In this document: positions 1 to 8,649 of the stretch, piece after piece
Layout: the number at the start of each line of letters is the position of its first letter
How positions within the stretch are numbered: the stretch's first letter is position 1
Made by a program: the position numbers and the translations under genes
Notes under the pieces: model-generated
The model's database searches: none
What the model saw: the letters and a program-made list of their open reading frames with translations, nothing else
Told to the model about the DNA's origin: nothing
Assembly (NCBI RefSeq): GCF_963378085.1
Contig: NZ_OY726395.1
Coordinates: forward strand, 1,302,001 to 1,366,000
DNA: 64,000 nt
Source: Mycolicibacterium sp. MU0050
GTDB taxonomy: Bacteria; Actinomycetota; Actinomycetes; Mycobacteriales; Mycobacteriaceae
Direction: 5' to 3'

Positions 1-140
1 ACCACCATGATCGCCAACGGGATCCAGAACCACAGCACCGCGATGACGGCGTTGGTCACCATCGCGGCGGTGGGAACCACCCCGAGATGTCGGTCGCGGG
101 CGCGCGGCGGGGCCGGAAGAACGTCGGTTGCGACTGCCAT
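1..140 (-). CDS. Partial membrane protein, N-terminus only
   Basis: An open frame starts at an ATG (complement 138-140) and runs off the left edge of the window. The visible 46 residues are a basic, Pro-rich leader of about 20 residues followed by a hydrophobic stretch with several Val, Ile, Leu and Trp residues, which looks like a first transmembrane segment. It is divergent from the TDT transporter gene, with an 87-nt gap that must carry both promoters. Too little is present to assign a family; a transporter or other integral membrane protein is an inference from hydrophobicity only. Confidence 0.5.
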   Translation of the reverse strand, partial: MAVATDVLPAPPRARDRHLGVVPTAAMVTNAVIAVLWFWIPLAIMV

Positions 141-227
141 GAGTCAAACCTAGGAGGTCGAGGCCGTCGGCAACACGACGTTATCCGGACAATGTCGTGG
201 GGGATAACCCCCAGTTAGGGTCAGGGC

Positions 228-1379
228 GTGAGCGCCACCGCAACCCCGGGTGAACCCCCCGCCCCACGCAAGCGGGTCGAAGTGTTGGGCAGCATCGGTC
301 CCAACTGGTTCGCCGCGGTGATGGGCACGGGCATCGTGGCCGTCGCGGGTGCCACCCTGCCGTTGCCGCTGCCGGGCGTGCGCGGGTTCACCGAGGTGGT
401 GTGGGTGATCGCGCTGGTGCTGCTGGTGGTGCTGGTCCTCGTCGTCGGTGGGCATTGGCTCTGGCATCCCCGGGTGGTGCGCGGGCACGCCCGCAATCCG
501 CAGATGGCGCACTTCTACGGCGCGGCGCCGATGGCGTTGATCACCGTCGGCACGGGTGCGTTGCTGGTGGGCAAGGATCTGATCGGTGAGCGCGCCGCCG
601 TCGATCTGGCGTGGGTGTTGTGGACCGCCGGCACCCTGGGCGGGTTGTTCACCGCGGTGAGCATCCCCTTTCTGATGTTCACCCAGCACAGCGTGGAACC
701 CGACGCGGCGTTCGGCGGCTGGCTGATGCCCGTTGTGCCGCCCATGGTGTCCGCGGCCGGTGGGGCCCTGCTGCTCGAGCACATGGCGCCGGGCACCGGC
801 CGCGAGACCATGCTGTACGGCTGCTACGCCATGTTCGGGCTGTCGCTGGTGGCCTCGCTGATCATCATCACGATGATCTGGACACGGTTGGCCCTGTACG
901 GCACCTCGGGTACCGCGCGGGTGCCGACGCTGTGGATCGTGCTCGGTCCGCTGGGGCAGTCCATCACCGTGGCCGGGCTGTTGGGCACCCACGCGGGGAG
1001 CGCCGTCGACCCCGAGATCGCGAGCGGCATGCGGGTTTTCGGCATCCTGTTCGGCGTGCCGGTGTGGGGGTTCGCGGTGCTGTGGATCGCGTTGGCGACG
1101 GCGCTGACGGTGCGGACCCTGCGCCGCGGAATGCCGTTCGCGTTGACCTGGTGGAGTCTGACCTTCCCGGTCGGCACGTTCGTCACCGGAACCACGCAGC
1201 TGGCCGAGCACACGACGCTGCCGGCGTTCGAGGTCGCCGCCGTGGTGGCCTACGTCGGTCTGCTGGGCACCTGGGTGCTGGTCGCGCTGCGCACCACGGG
1301 CGGCAGCCTGCGGGGCAGCCTGTTCGCGCCGCCGACGAGCACCGACCCGATTCGGGCGCACAAGGATCCGGTCGTCTGA
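228..1379 (+). CDS. TDT-family transporter (TehA/Mae1/SLAC1-like)
   Basis: The 383-residue protein is almost entirely hydrophobic, with about ten predicted transmembrane segments. It carries the typical N-terminal TDT signature around residues 24-37 (GPNWFAAVMGTGIVA). This family includes tellurite-resistance TehA, the malate transporter Mae1, sulfite exporters and SLAC1 anion channels, so an anion or dicarboxylate permease in the cytoplasmic membrane is expected. The substrate cannot be read from the sequence. The GTG start at 228 follows a 'tcagggc' stretch, and a basic 15-residue cytosolic leader precedes the first helix. The gene ends 21 nt before the flavin-dependent oxidoreductase gene, so the two may be cotranscribed. 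Confidence 0.85.
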   Translation: MSATATPGEPPAPRKRVEVLGSIGPNWFAAVMGTGIVAVAGATLPLPLPGVRGFTEVVWVIALVLLVVLVLVVGGHWLWHPRVVRGHARNPQMAHFYGAAPMALITVGTGALLVGKDLIGERAAVDLAWVLWTAGTLGGLFTAVSIPFLMFTQHSVEPDAAFGGWLMPVVPPMVSAAGGALLLEHMAPGTGRETMLYGCYAMFGLSLVASLIIITMIWTRLALYGTSGTARVPTLWIVLGPLGQSITVAGLLGTHAGSAVDPEIASGMRVFGILFGVPVWGFAVLWIALATALTVRTLRRGMPFALTWWSLTFPVGTFVTGTTQLAEHTTLPAFEVAAVVAYVGLLGTWVLVALRTTGGSLRGSLFAPPTSTDPIRAHKDPVV

Positions 1380-1400
1380 GGCCGTGCCACAATCGCCGTC

Positions 1401-2294
1401 ATGCGGGTAGGGATGACGATGCCGGTCATGGAACCGGATCTGGACGCCGCGACATTGCGGACCTGGGCGACGATCGTCGACGAGGGTCCGTTCTCGTCCC
1501 TGTGCTGGGGCGAGCGGATCGCGTTCGACAACCCCGAGAGCCTGACGCTGCTCGGCGCGTTGGCGGCGTGGACCGACCGGGTCCGGCTGGTGACCACGGT
1601 GATCGTCCCGCAGTTGCATGACCCGGTGATGTGCGCCAAGGCGCTGGCCACGGGCGATCTGATCTCCGGGGGCCGGCTGACGGTGGGCTTCGGCGTCGGT
1701 GGCCGCCACGAGGATTACCAGGCCGTCGGGGCGGACCCGAAGACGCAGACGATGCGCGACATGGCGGAGCGGATCGCGATCATGCGGCGGGTGTGGGCCG
1801 GGGAGCGGATCACCGATTCCGTGCTGCCGGTGGGCCCGCCGCCCGTGCAGCCCGGTGGGCCGCGCCTGCTGGTGGGAACCATCGGGCCCAAGACCGTGCG
1901 CAGCGCGGCCGCCTGGGCCGACGGGTTGGCCGGCACCACGCTGGATCTCGACGTCGGCAAGCAGAACGAGCTGTTCGACGTCGCGCGTCAGGCCTGGGCG
2001 CAGGCCGGCAAACCCGCGCCACACCTGGCGACGTCATTCTGGTTCGCGCTCGGCCCGGCCGAGGCGGCGCGCGAGCAGGTGCGGACGCATCTGCGCCGCT
2101 ACATGAACTGGATTCCCGCCGAGTATGTCGACGCGATGGCGCCGACCACGGGCTGGTCCGGCGACGAGGAGCAATTGGCCGCGGTGCTGCGCGAATTCGC
2201 CGCGGTGGGCACCGACGAGGTGCATCTGATCCCGACCAGTACGGATGTCGATCAGCTGCGGCGGGTGGCCGAGGTGGTGCACGACTTCACCTGA
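1401..2294 (+). CDS. LLM-class (luciferase-like) flavin-dependent oxidoreductase
   Basis: This 297-residue protein has the bacterial-luciferase/F420-type TIM-barrel layout: a short first beta strand (VGMTMPVMEP), a central segment with LTVGFGVGGRHEDYQ near residues 93-107, and LLVGTIGPKTVRSAAAWADG near 155-174, both characteristic of LLM-class enzymes. Family members use reduced FMN or F420 to oxidise small organic substrates; the cofactor and substrate here are unknown. Mycobacteria carry many paralogues. It starts with ATG 21 nt after the transporter gene, which suggests a two-gene unit. Confidence 0.85.
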   Translation: MRVGMTMPVMEPDLDAATLRTWATIVDEGPFSSLCWGERIAFDNPESLTLLGALAAWTDRVRLVTTVIVPQLHDPVMCAKALATGDLISGGRLTVGFGVGGRHEDYQAVGADPKTQTMRDMAERIAIMRRVWAGERITDSVLPVGPPPVQPGGPRLLVGTIGPKTVRSAAAWADGLAGTTLDLDVGKQNELFDVARQAWAQAGKPAPHLATSFWFALGPAEAAREQVRTHLRRYMNWIPAEYVDAMAPTTGWSGDEEQLAAVLREFAAVGTDEVHLIPTSTDVDQLRRVAEVVHDFT

Positions 2295-2723
2295 GTCCGT
2301 GCCCGCGGTCCACCGCAGTGGACCGGCTGGGGGCCGACGGCGCTGAGGCCGGCGTGGTCAGCGGGCGGCGGCGCCCTTGTCCTCGGGCTTGTCGCGCCGC
2401 GGGGCGTCCGAGAAGACCAGCGCGGCAACGTCATTGTGTTGGCTGGTGTTTCGCGGCGACGCCGTCGTCTTTTGCGGGTGGGAAAAAAGGTTCGTCGAGT
2501 CCATCAAGTTTCCTAGCGTTAGGGTCACGCTTGCGGGGTAGGAGAGAGCGTCCACCGCGCCACAACTACGTGAATGTCGCCGAGTCGGCGGGCCGTGCCG
2601 AATTTCGTGGCACTGACCTCCACAGTACACGCCGGGGTGCGATCGGTCCGGATCTCGGGTCAGATCGCCGGCCCCTCGGCCATGGAACCGCGTGGGCGTC
2701 GGAATCCGTGGTTATGGTGAGAC
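2295..2723. other. Intergenic region, 429 nt
   Basis: No well-supported gene lies here on the plus strand. It holds the end of the TDT/oxidoreductase unit and the upstream region of the hypothetical gene at 2724. A minus-strand small ORF (2358-2504) with a plausible ribosome binding site is listed separately. No tRNA, clear terminator or repeat was seen. Confidence 0.5.
2358..2504 (-). CDS. Possible small protein, 48 aa, unknown
   Basis: An ATG at complement 2502-2504 is preceded by an AGGAAA-type ribosome binding site about six bases upstream. It opens a 48-residue hydrophilic reading frame rich in Ser, Thr, Asp, Lys and Arg, ending in an Ala/Arg tail. There is no signal peptide or membrane segment and I do not recognise it. 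The frame extends further upstream to 2630, but the internal start is better placed. It may be a real small protein or a chance ORF in GC-rich DNA. Confidence 0.25.
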   Translation of the reverse strand: MDSTNLFSHPQKTTASPRNTSQHNDVAALVFSDAPRRDKPEDKGAAAR

Positions 2724-3146
2724 ATGGGTAAACGTCGGTCACTGTCTTGGTTCTACAAACTCGATCGCGCTGATCAGGCGGTCTTGTTGGGCCGGCCGCA
2801 CGGGTATCTGCCGGACGGGGTGGCGGCCGAGATCCGGGGACACACGGTGCCCGCCGACCGCGGCGGAAACCGGGCCGCGCCACGCCGGTGGCAGCTGCGA
2901 TCCGCCGAGGCGAACCTGCTCGAAGATGAGCGGTTGCGACTCGACACCATGTGGCAAGCCATGCCGAGCAGTACCCGTGCGGCGCTGCTGGGCTCTCGCG
3001 GCGGGCAGGTGCCCCCGCAATGCCGGGAGGCCATCCTCGATCTGATGCCGGGCGGGGTGCCGCCGGGCGCCGATCTCGACGCGTCCTTCGAGTTGTCGGG
3101 GATCGCCGCCGCCTATGTTGAAATGGTCGCCGTCGGGGCCCGGTGA
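2724..3146 (+). CDS. Hypothetical protein, 140 aa
   Basis: This is an unrecognised, soluble-looking protein with a basic N-terminus ([14 protein letters not shown]), no signal peptide and no membrane segment. The middle is Arg- and Ala-rich, and the C-terminal 40 residues contain a Gly/Pro-rich turn (MPGGVPPGA). It is directly followed, 16 nt downstream, by the lactate monooxygenase gene on the same strand, so cotranscription is likely. No function can be inferred. Confidence 0.6.
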   Translation: MGKRRSLSWFYKLDRADQAVLLGRPHGYLPDGVAAEIRGHTVPADRGGNRAAPRRWQLRSAEANLLEDERLRLDTMWQAMPSSTRAALLGSRGGQVPPQCREAILDLMPGGVPPGADLDASFELSGIAAAYVEMVAVGAR

Positions 3147-3162
3147 AAGTGAGGTTCGCAGC

Positions 3163-4329
3163 GTGAACGCCTGGGGCAATTACCAATACGAGATCTATTT
3201 CCAGGGCCTCACGGGCGTGTTGCCCTCGCTCCCGATGTCGTATGCGGAGCTGGAGGAACGGGCGCGGCAGGCGCTGTCCCCGTCGGTGTGGTCCTACGTC
3301 GCCGGAGGGGCCGGCGACGAGCACACCCAGGACGGCAACGTCACCGCCTTCCAGAACTGGGGTCTGATGCCGCGGATGCTCGTCGGCGCCACCGAACGGG
3401 ATCTCTCCGTGGAACTGTGGGGGAAACGTTGGCCCGCACCGATTTTCCTGGCGCCCATCGGCGTCATCGCGTTGTGCGCCCAGGACGGTCACGGCGACCT
3501 GGCGACCGCCAAGGCGGCGGCCGCCTCCGGGGTGCCGATGGTCGCTTCCACCCTGGTCGAGGACCCGATGGAGGACATCGTCGCCGAATTCGGCGACACC
3601 CCAGGGTTTTTTCAGCTGTACTGCCCCAACGACCGGGATATCGCCGAGAGCCTGGTGCGCCGCGCCGAGGCGGCGGGGTACGCCGGAATCGTCGTCACGC
3701 TGGACACCTGGATCCCCGGCTGGCGTCCGCGCGACCTCGCCACCGCCAACTTCCCGCAATTACGCGGCAAGTGCCTGGCCAATTACACCAGCGACCCGGT
3801 GTTCCGGGAGAAGGCCGGGCTGGCCGAGGGCGCCGACCCGCGCGACGCGGTGATGTACTTCGCGAGCGTCTTCGGCAAGTCGTTGACCTGGGACGACCTC
3901 ACCTGGCTGCGCTCGCTGACCAAGCTGCCGCTGATCCTCAAGGGCATCTGCCACCCCGACGACGCGCGCCGCGCGGCGGATTACGGGGTGGACGGCATCT
4001 ACTGCTCCAACCACGGTGGCCGCCAGGCCAATGGCGGGATCCCCGCCATCGATTGCCTGCCGGACGTGGTGGCCGCCGCCGGTGATCTGCCGGTGTTGTT
4101 CGACTCGGGCGTGCGTTCGGGCGCCGACGTCATCAAGGCCCTGGCGCTGGGCGCCAGCGCGGTCGGCATCGGCCGGCCGTATGCCTACGGCCTGGCGCTC
4201 GGCGGTGTCGACGGCATCGTGCACGTGCTGCGGTCCCTGCTGGCCGAGGCCGACCTCATCATGGCGGTCGACGGGTATCCCACGCTGGCGGATCTGACGC
4301 CGGATGCGTTGCGCCGCGTGGGCAGGTGA
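3163..4329 (+). CDS. Lactate 2-monooxygenase (FMN-dependent)
   Basis: This 388-residue protein closely resembles, from memory, the classical Mycolicibacterium smegmatis lactate 2-monooxygenase, which converts L-lactate and O2 to acetate, CO2 and water. Shared features are the N-terminal 'NWG..YE.EIYxQGL' start, [12 protein letters not shown] with the active-site Tyr at about residue 45, the long block [21 protein letters not shown], and the catalytic HGGR pair His284/Arg287. FMN-binding segments [11 protein letters not shown] and [13 protein letters not shown] follow. I chose GTG at 3163 because it aligns with the family's N-terminus; the open frame extends back to 3115. MftD and cytochrome L-lactate dehydrogenases are relatives but lack this N-terminus. 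The stop overlaps the GTG of the next gene by 4 nt. Confidence 0.92.
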   Translation: MNAWGNYQYEIYFQGLTGVLPSLPMSYAELEERARQALSPSVWSYVAGGAGDEHTQDGNVTAFQNWGLMPRMLVGATERDLSVELWGKRWPAPIFLAPIGVIALCAQDGHGDLATAKAAAASGVPMVASTLVEDPMEDIVAEFGDTPGFFQLYCPNDRDIAESLVRRAEAAGYAGIVVTLDTWIPGWRPRDLATANFPQLRGKCLANYTSDPVFREKAGLAEGADPRDAVMYFASVFGKSLTWDDLTWLRSLTKLPLILKGICHPDDARRAADYGVDGIYCSNHGGRQANGGIPAIDCLPDVVAAAGDLPVLFDSGVRSGADVIKALALGASAVGIGRPYAYGLALGGVDGIVHVLRSLLAEADLIMAVDGYPTLADLTPDALRRVGR

Positions 4330-5930
4330 CATCGGTGCAGTGGTGGGAGACCGCCGTCGTCTACCAGATCTACATCCGCAGCTTCGCCGACGGCGACGGT
4401 GACGGCGTCGGCGATATCACCGGAATGCGGTCCCGGTTGCCGTATCTGGGCGCGTTGGGCGTCGATGCCGTCTGGATCAACCCGTGGTATCCGTCGCCGA
4501 TGGCCGACGCCGGCTACGATGTCGCCGATTACCGCGAGATCGACCCCGCCTACGGCACTTTGGCACAAGCCCGCGAGTTCATCGCCGAGGCCCACGCGGC
4601 CGGACTCAAGGTGTTGCTGGACATCGTGCCCAACCACACCTCCGATCAGCACCGGTGGTTTCAGGCGGCCCTGCGTTCCGAGCTCGGCGCTCGCGAGCGC
4701 TACCTGTTCCGGCCGGGCCGGGCGGGCGGCGAGGTGCCGCCCAACGATTGGCAGAGCATCTTCGGCGGCCCCGCCTGGACCCGGACCGACGACGGCTCCT
4801 GGTATCTGCATCTGTTCGCACCCGGACAGCCCGACCTGAACTGGGACCATCCGGAGGTCCGGAAAGAGTTCGAGGCGGTGTTGGCGTTCTGGTTCGACCT
4901 CGGCGTGGACGGGTTCCGCATCGACGTGGCCCACGGCCTGGTCAAGGCGGCGGGGTTGCCCGACCGCGGCGGGCCGGGAAACCCGCACCCCGCTTTCGAC
5001 CAGGACGGTGTGCATGAGATCTACCGGGGCTGGCGTGCGGTGGCCAACCGCTATGAGCCGCAACGGATTTTCATCGCCGAGGCGTGGGTGCCCAGCAATG
5101 AGCGGTTGTCGCGCTATCTGCGCCCCGACGAACTGCACACGGCGTTCCAGTTCGACTTCCTGCGCGCGCCCTGGCGTGCGGCGAAGCTCCGCGAGGTCAT
5201 CGACGAGGCGATATCCAGCGCGGCCTCGGTGGGCGCGCCGCCGACGTGGGTGTTGTCCAACCACGACGTGCCGCGCACCGTGACTCGCTACGCACGTTCC
5301 CAACCGGACGGCATGGTCGAATCCGAGTGGGAGCGGGCGCGTTGGGTTGCCGAGGCTGCCGACCACGAGTTGGGCCGGCGGCGCGCGCGGGCGTGCGCGC
5401 TGCTGCAACTGTCGCTGCCCGGCACCGCCTACGTGTACCAGGGCGAAGAGCTGGGCCTGGAGGAGGTCGAGGAGCTGCCCGACGAGGTGCGCCAAGACCC
5501 GACGTGGCTGCAGTCGGGGCGCACCGACGTCGGCCGTGATGGCTGCCGCATCCCGTTGCCGTGGTCGGGATCGCAAGCACCCTACGGGTTTTCCCCGCCC
5601 GGGTCGGCCGCGTCCTGGCTCCCGCAACCCGACCACTGGGGTGCGTACTCGGTGGCCGCCCAAGAGCGCGACGGCGATTCCATCCTGAACCTCTACCGGG
5701 CGGCGCTGGCGTTGCGGCCGCAACTGTGGGTCGGTGCCGGTGACGTGCGGTGGTTGGCGAGCGCCGACGGCGTGCTCGGCTACGCTCGCGGTGAAGCGCA
5801 GTGCTGGGTCAACACCGGTGATGTCGAAATCGCGCTGCCGGAAGGCTTTTCGGTGCTGCTGGCCTCGGAGCCGGGGATCGACGGGGTGCTGCCCCCGGAC
5901 GCCGCGGCGTGGGTACGTGCGCGGCGATGA
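4326..5930 (+). CDS. aglA: GH13 alpha-glucosidase / alpha-amylase family
   Basis: This 534-residue cytosolic glycoside hydrolase family 13 enzyme begins with [15 protein letters not shown], the usual start of oligo-1,6-glucosidase, alpha-glucosidase and trehalose-synthase-like members. GH13 landmarks are in order: LDIVPNHTS (region I), GFRIDVAH with nucleophile Asp200 (region II), FIAEAW with acid/base Glu252 (region III) and SNHDVPR with Asp314 (region IV). It likely releases glucose from alpha-linked oligosaccharides. The start GTG overlaps the preceding stop by 4 nt, so it is translationally coupled to the lactate monooxygenase. The aglA symbol follows the mycobacterial homologue; the exact linkage specificity is not shown. 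Confidence 0.85.
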   Translation: MTSVQWWETAVVYQIYIRSFADGDGDGVGDITGMRSRLPYLGALGVDAVWINPWYPSPMADAGYDVADYREIDPAYGTLAQAREFIAEAHAAGLKVLLDIVPNHTSDQHRWFQAALRSELGARERYLFRPGRAGGEVPPNDWQSIFGGPAWTRTDDGSWYLHLFAPGQPDLNWDHPEVRKEFEAVLAFWFDLGVDGFRIDVAHGLVKAAGLPDRGGPGNPHPAFDQDGVHEIYRGWRAVANRYEPQRIFIAEAWVPSNERLSRYLRPDELHTAFQFDFLRAPWRAAKLREVIDEAISSAASVGAPPTWVLSNHDVPRTVTRYARSQPDGMVESEWERARWVAEAADHELGRRRARACALLQLSLPGTAYVYQGEELGLEEVEELPDEVRQDPTWLQSGRTDVGRDGCRIPLPWSGSQAPYGFSPPGSAASWLPQPDHWGAYSVAAQERDGDSILNLYRAALALRPQLWVGAGDVRWLASADGVLGYARGEAQCWVNTGDVEIALPEGFSVLLASEPGIDGVLPPDAAAWVRARR

Positions 5931-5980
5931 CGCCGCACCGGCTGTAATAGGGTCGAAGCTGGTCGACGACGGAGGAAGAC

Positions 5981-6442
5981 GTGAAGTTGCTCAAGTCCCT
6001 GATGCTGGCGGCCGCCCTGGCCGTCGTTCCGCTGGGAATCGCCGGTACCGCCGCCGCGCAGCCGCCGAGCCCGGAGGAGATCTCCGCAACGGAGAACGCG
6101 ATTCGCCCCGACGGCAGGTATGCCCTGGCGGTGTCGGAGCCGGGGCGCCTCAACGTGGCGATCATGACGGGCCGCGACATCAAGGCGAAGAGTCCGCACA
6201 TCGATTTTCAGATCGTGACGTACGGCAAGGTGGCCCAGGACCTCGCCACCGACCCGGCGGTGCAGGAGGCCGCGCGGCGGGCCGTCCTCGACGACGGGAT
6301 CAAGATCGTGATCTGCGACCTGCCGCTGGACCGGCTGGGCATCGACCGGGCGACGCTGCCGGTCGAGTTCGCCACCACGCCCAACGCGCTGACCTACCTG
6401 TTCGGCCTGCAGGAGCAGGGCTACAAGACCCTCACCTACTAG
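5981..6442 (+). CDS. Secreted DsrE-like protein
   Basis: The 153-residue product opens with a Sec signal peptide (MKLLKSLMLAAALAVVPLG, then an Ala-rich cleavage site near residue 27). The mature part resembles the DsrE/DsrF-like superfamily seen in periplasmic 'intracellular sulfur oxidation' proteins: a strand-helix repeat, a conserved single Cys in KIVICDLPLDRLGID and the closing LQEQGYKTLTY. These proteins bind or relay sulfur or act as small accessory proteins; the role here is unknown. A GGAGG ribosome binding site lies just upstream of the ATG. Confidence 0.7.
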   Translation: MKLLKSLMLAAALAVVPLGIAGTAAAQPPSPEEISATENAIRPDGRYALAVSEPGRLNVAIMTGRDIKAKSPHIDFQIVTYGKVAQDLATDPAVQEAARRAVLDDGIKIVICDLPLDRLGIDRATLPVEFATTPNALTYLFGLQEQGYKTLTY

Positions 6443-6616
6443 CGCTGACCTGCGGCGGGACCCGGCGGTGCCGGGTGCGGCCGGTGAGGTGGCTAACGCT
6501 GCCCGGCGGTGGGACGATAGTCATTGATGGAAGCGCAGTGCAGTTGCCGCGTCCCCGATGGCATCCGAGCCATCTGCGCTGGTCGCGGCAGCGTTACCAG
6601 CGGTGAGGAGTTCACC

Positions 6617-6847
6617 ATGAAATTGAAGAACATTGCAGCAGGAGCGGCGGTCGTCGGCGCGATGGGATTCGCCGCCGTCGGATTCGCCGGTCAGGCCGGT
6701 GCCGACCCGCATTGGCATCCGTGGCCGGATCCGATCCCGCCGCCCGGCCATGTCGGCCACATCGTCGGCGTCCCGCCCGGCCACATCGGCCAGGCCGTGG
6801 GTGTCCCGCCGGGACACTGGGACAAGCCGTGGAAGTGGTTCCGCTAG
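6617..6847 (+). CDS. Small secreted His/Pro/Gly-rich protein
   Basis: This 76-residue protein has a clear signal peptide (MKLKNIAAGAAVVGAMGFAA..., cleavage expected after an Ala-x-Ala near residue 30). The mature peptide is about 47 residues and made of imperfect repeats around VGVPPGHIGQ, with seven or eight His residues, Trp-rich ends and no Cys. I chose ATG 6617 because GAGGAG sits 9 bases upstream; an upstream in-frame start at 6524 would bury the signal peptide. It is exported. Metal binding is possible from the His content but is inference only. A strong terminator follows. Confidence 0.7.
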   Translation: MKLKNIAAGAAVVGAMGFAAVGFAGQAGADPHWHPWPDPIPPPGHVGHIVGVPPGHIGQAVGVPPGHWDKPWKWFR

Positions 6848-6861
6848 CCGATCCGCACAGA

Positions 6862-6905
6862 TGGCGATGGCCGCCCTGCGATACACCGCAGGGCGGCCAT
6901 CGTCG
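6862..6905 (+). terminator. Strong hairpin terminator
   Basis: A perfect 15-bp inverted repeat (arms 6866-6880 and 6887-6901, loop ATACAC) extends by a few further pairs including G-U. It follows the small secreted protein gene by 18 nt. There is no long T tract, as is common for mycobacterial intrinsic terminators. Confidence 0.7.
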
Positions 6906-7135
6906 TCTGTGGGGCCATGCCCAAGAATCCGGCAGATTTCAATGCTTCCGCTGCGCTGCCGATGCTGTGAATATCACCTTCGTGTTCTGTTGACCTGAAC
7001 TGACACCGTCGCCGCGGGTCCCGGCGACGCGGTGCGTGCGTCGTCTGACGCCGCGCCGATCATCCTGTTTTCCGTATCGCGCATTCGCAACGATTCAGCC
7101 CTGCCCCAGGCAGGTCCACCGAAAGGAAGTCTGCC

Positions 7136-7891
7136 ATGACTGTCACCGTCGAGAGTCCGCCGAGGATCACCCCGCTCGAACCCGTCGAACTCGACCCGCA
7201 GGAACTGGGGTTCGCGCCGACCAACGTCGCCTCCATTCCGCCGCTGGCGCCGCATTGGCAGCCCCTGGACTTCCCCGAGATCCTGTCTCGCCCTGCGGCT
7301 TTCCTGTCAGTCGGCCAGTCGAACTCGCTGTACAAGCCGGGCGGCGTGCAGTACGCCGAGGGCCACGCCCACCGCGGCAGCCTGGAAGCCACCGTCAAGT
7401 CGGTGCAGGCGGCCCGCAACGCAGCCAACTTCGTGTCGTTCAACTGGATCGGGTTCTCGGTGTTCCGCGACGACTACCCCCAGACCGATTTCGACCGGGC
7501 GCAGTACCGGAGCTGGACCGGTCACATCGACGCCACCCCGGAGCAGATCGCCTGGGACAACGAACTCGTCGGCGAACTGCGGGATCTGGTGCGCCCGGGT
7601 GACAACGAACTCTACGAGAAGGCGCTGCAGACGGCGTTCGTCGGCACCGACCTGCCCGGCACGCTGATCCGGCAGAAGGTCGAAGTGGTGGTGATCACCG
7701 GCATCCACCTCGACTGGTGCATCGAGGGCAACGCCCGGGCTGCCCGGGATCACGGCCTGCTGCCGATCATCATCGGCGACGCCACCGGCACCGCGCACCC
7801 GGATCAGGAACCCGCGACGTTCGAGCGGATCAACAACTTCTTCGCGCCGGTCATCACCTCCGACCAGTTCGTCGAGTGGGTGCGCCGCTGA
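7136..7891 (+). CDS. Isochorismatase-like cysteine hydrolase
   Basis: This is a 251-residue cytosolic protein of the isochorismatase-like superfamily, which hydrolyses amides, carbamoyl compounds or isochorismate through an Asp-Lys-Cys triad. The Lys region (LYEKALQTAFVGTDL) and the Cys region (VVITGIHLDWCIEGNARAARDHG, Cys near residue 196) are present. The usual N-terminal 'DMQNDF' segment is replaced by FLSVGQSNSLY, so the first triad Asp is not in place. A GAAAGGAAG ribosome binding site precedes the ATG. Its stop overlaps the ATG of an AmiS/UreI-type channel by one base, so an amide- or urea-related substrate is likely. It may alternatively be a catalytically altered relative. Confidence 0.75.
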   Translation: MTVTVESPPRITPLEPVELDPQELGFAPTNVASIPPLAPHWQPLDFPEILSRPAAFLSVGQSNSLYKPGGVQYAEGHAHRGSLEATVKSVQAARNAANFVSFNWIGFSVFRDDYPQTDFDRAQYRSWTGHIDATPEQIAWDNELVGELRDLVRPGDNELYEKALQTAFVGTDLPGTLIRQKVEVVVITGIHLDWCIEGNARAARDHGLLPIIIGDATGTAHPDQEPATFERINNFFAPVITSDQFVEWVRR

Positions 7892-8562
7892 TGGGCAACG
7901 TCGGTTTGGTACTCGTCGGGGTGGTGTTGTTCGTCAATGGACTGGTCTCGGTGGGTGTGGTCAGTCCTCGCAGCGCCGCCCCGCTGAATCTGTTCGTCGG
8001 CACCGCGCAGGTGGTGCTGCCGACGCTGGTGCTGGTGCAGGCGGGCGCGGACACGGCGCTGGTCAACGCCACCTGGCCCAGCTACCTGTTCGGATTCACC
8101 TACCTGTGGTTCGGGCTCATCCAACTCACCGACCTCGACCCGCGTGGGTTCGGTTGGTACAGCGCGTTTGTCGCGGCGGTCGTCGCCTATTACGCCGTCA
8201 AGACCGTCGGGACCAACCCGACGTTCGCGGTGCTGTGGGCCAGCTATGCGTTCATGTGGTCGCTGTTCTTCGTGCTGCTGGGGTTGGGCGTCACCACCCT
8301 CGGGCGGTTGGATCTCGGGCATTTCACCGGTTGGGTGCTGGTCCTGCTGGGCATCCCGACGTGCACGCTGCCGGGGATCCTGCTGCTCAACGGGGTGTGG
8401 TCGACCTCGGCGGTCGCCGGTTTCGGTGCGCTGGCGGCGCTGGCGGTGGGCATCGGGGCGTCCGTCGTGCTGGCGCGGCGCAGCGCGGTGCGTGCCGCGG
8501 CCGCGGTGGCGCCCGCGGAGCAGATTGTGGTGGAAAGGGTGGGGGAGCCGCAGTTGGTGTGA
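7891..8562 (+). CDS. AmiS/UreI-family amide or urea channel
   Basis: This 223-residue integral membrane protein has about six or seven hydrophobic segments. It shows family motifs, including an N-terminal VGLVLVGVVLFVNGLV, the second-helix-region NLFVGTAQVVLP, and FTYLWFGLIQL. AmiS and UreI form proton-gated or passive channels for short-chain amides and urea. The start codon overlaps the stop of the cysteine hydrolase gene, so both are translated as a unit. The expected job is to admit the small amide or ureide that the hydrolase acts on. It ends about 90 nt before the convergent MFS gene. Confidence 0.85.
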   Translation: MGNVGLVLVGVVLFVNGLVSVGVVSPRSAAPLNLFVGTAQVVLPTLVLVQAGADTALVNATWPSYLFGFTYLWFGLIQLTDLDPRGFGWYSAFVAAVVAYYAVKTVGTNPTFAVLWASYAFMWSLFFVLLGLGVTTLGRLDLGHFTGWVLVLLGIPTCTLPGILLLNGVWSTSAVAGFGALAALAVGIGASVVLARRSAVRAAAAVAPAEQIVVERVGEPQLV

Positions 8563-8649
8563 CGGAGGGCCGCGCAGACTGCCGCCGGGCGGGGATCCCT
8601 CGGATTCCCGCCCGGTGCCCTTCGTCACTGCCAGGTCCGAGATCTCTGG

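Noticed and set aside
150..2024. A 624-codon minus-strand frame over the TDT transporter and oxidoreductase
   Set aside because: It is antisense to two recognisable proteins and is a low-complexity His/Arg/Gln-rich shadow with no domain.
3163..4329. MftD (mycofactocin) or cytochrome L-lactate dehydrogenase
   Set aside because: No other mycofactocin genes are nearby, and the N-terminus and central blocks match lactate 2-monooxygenase.
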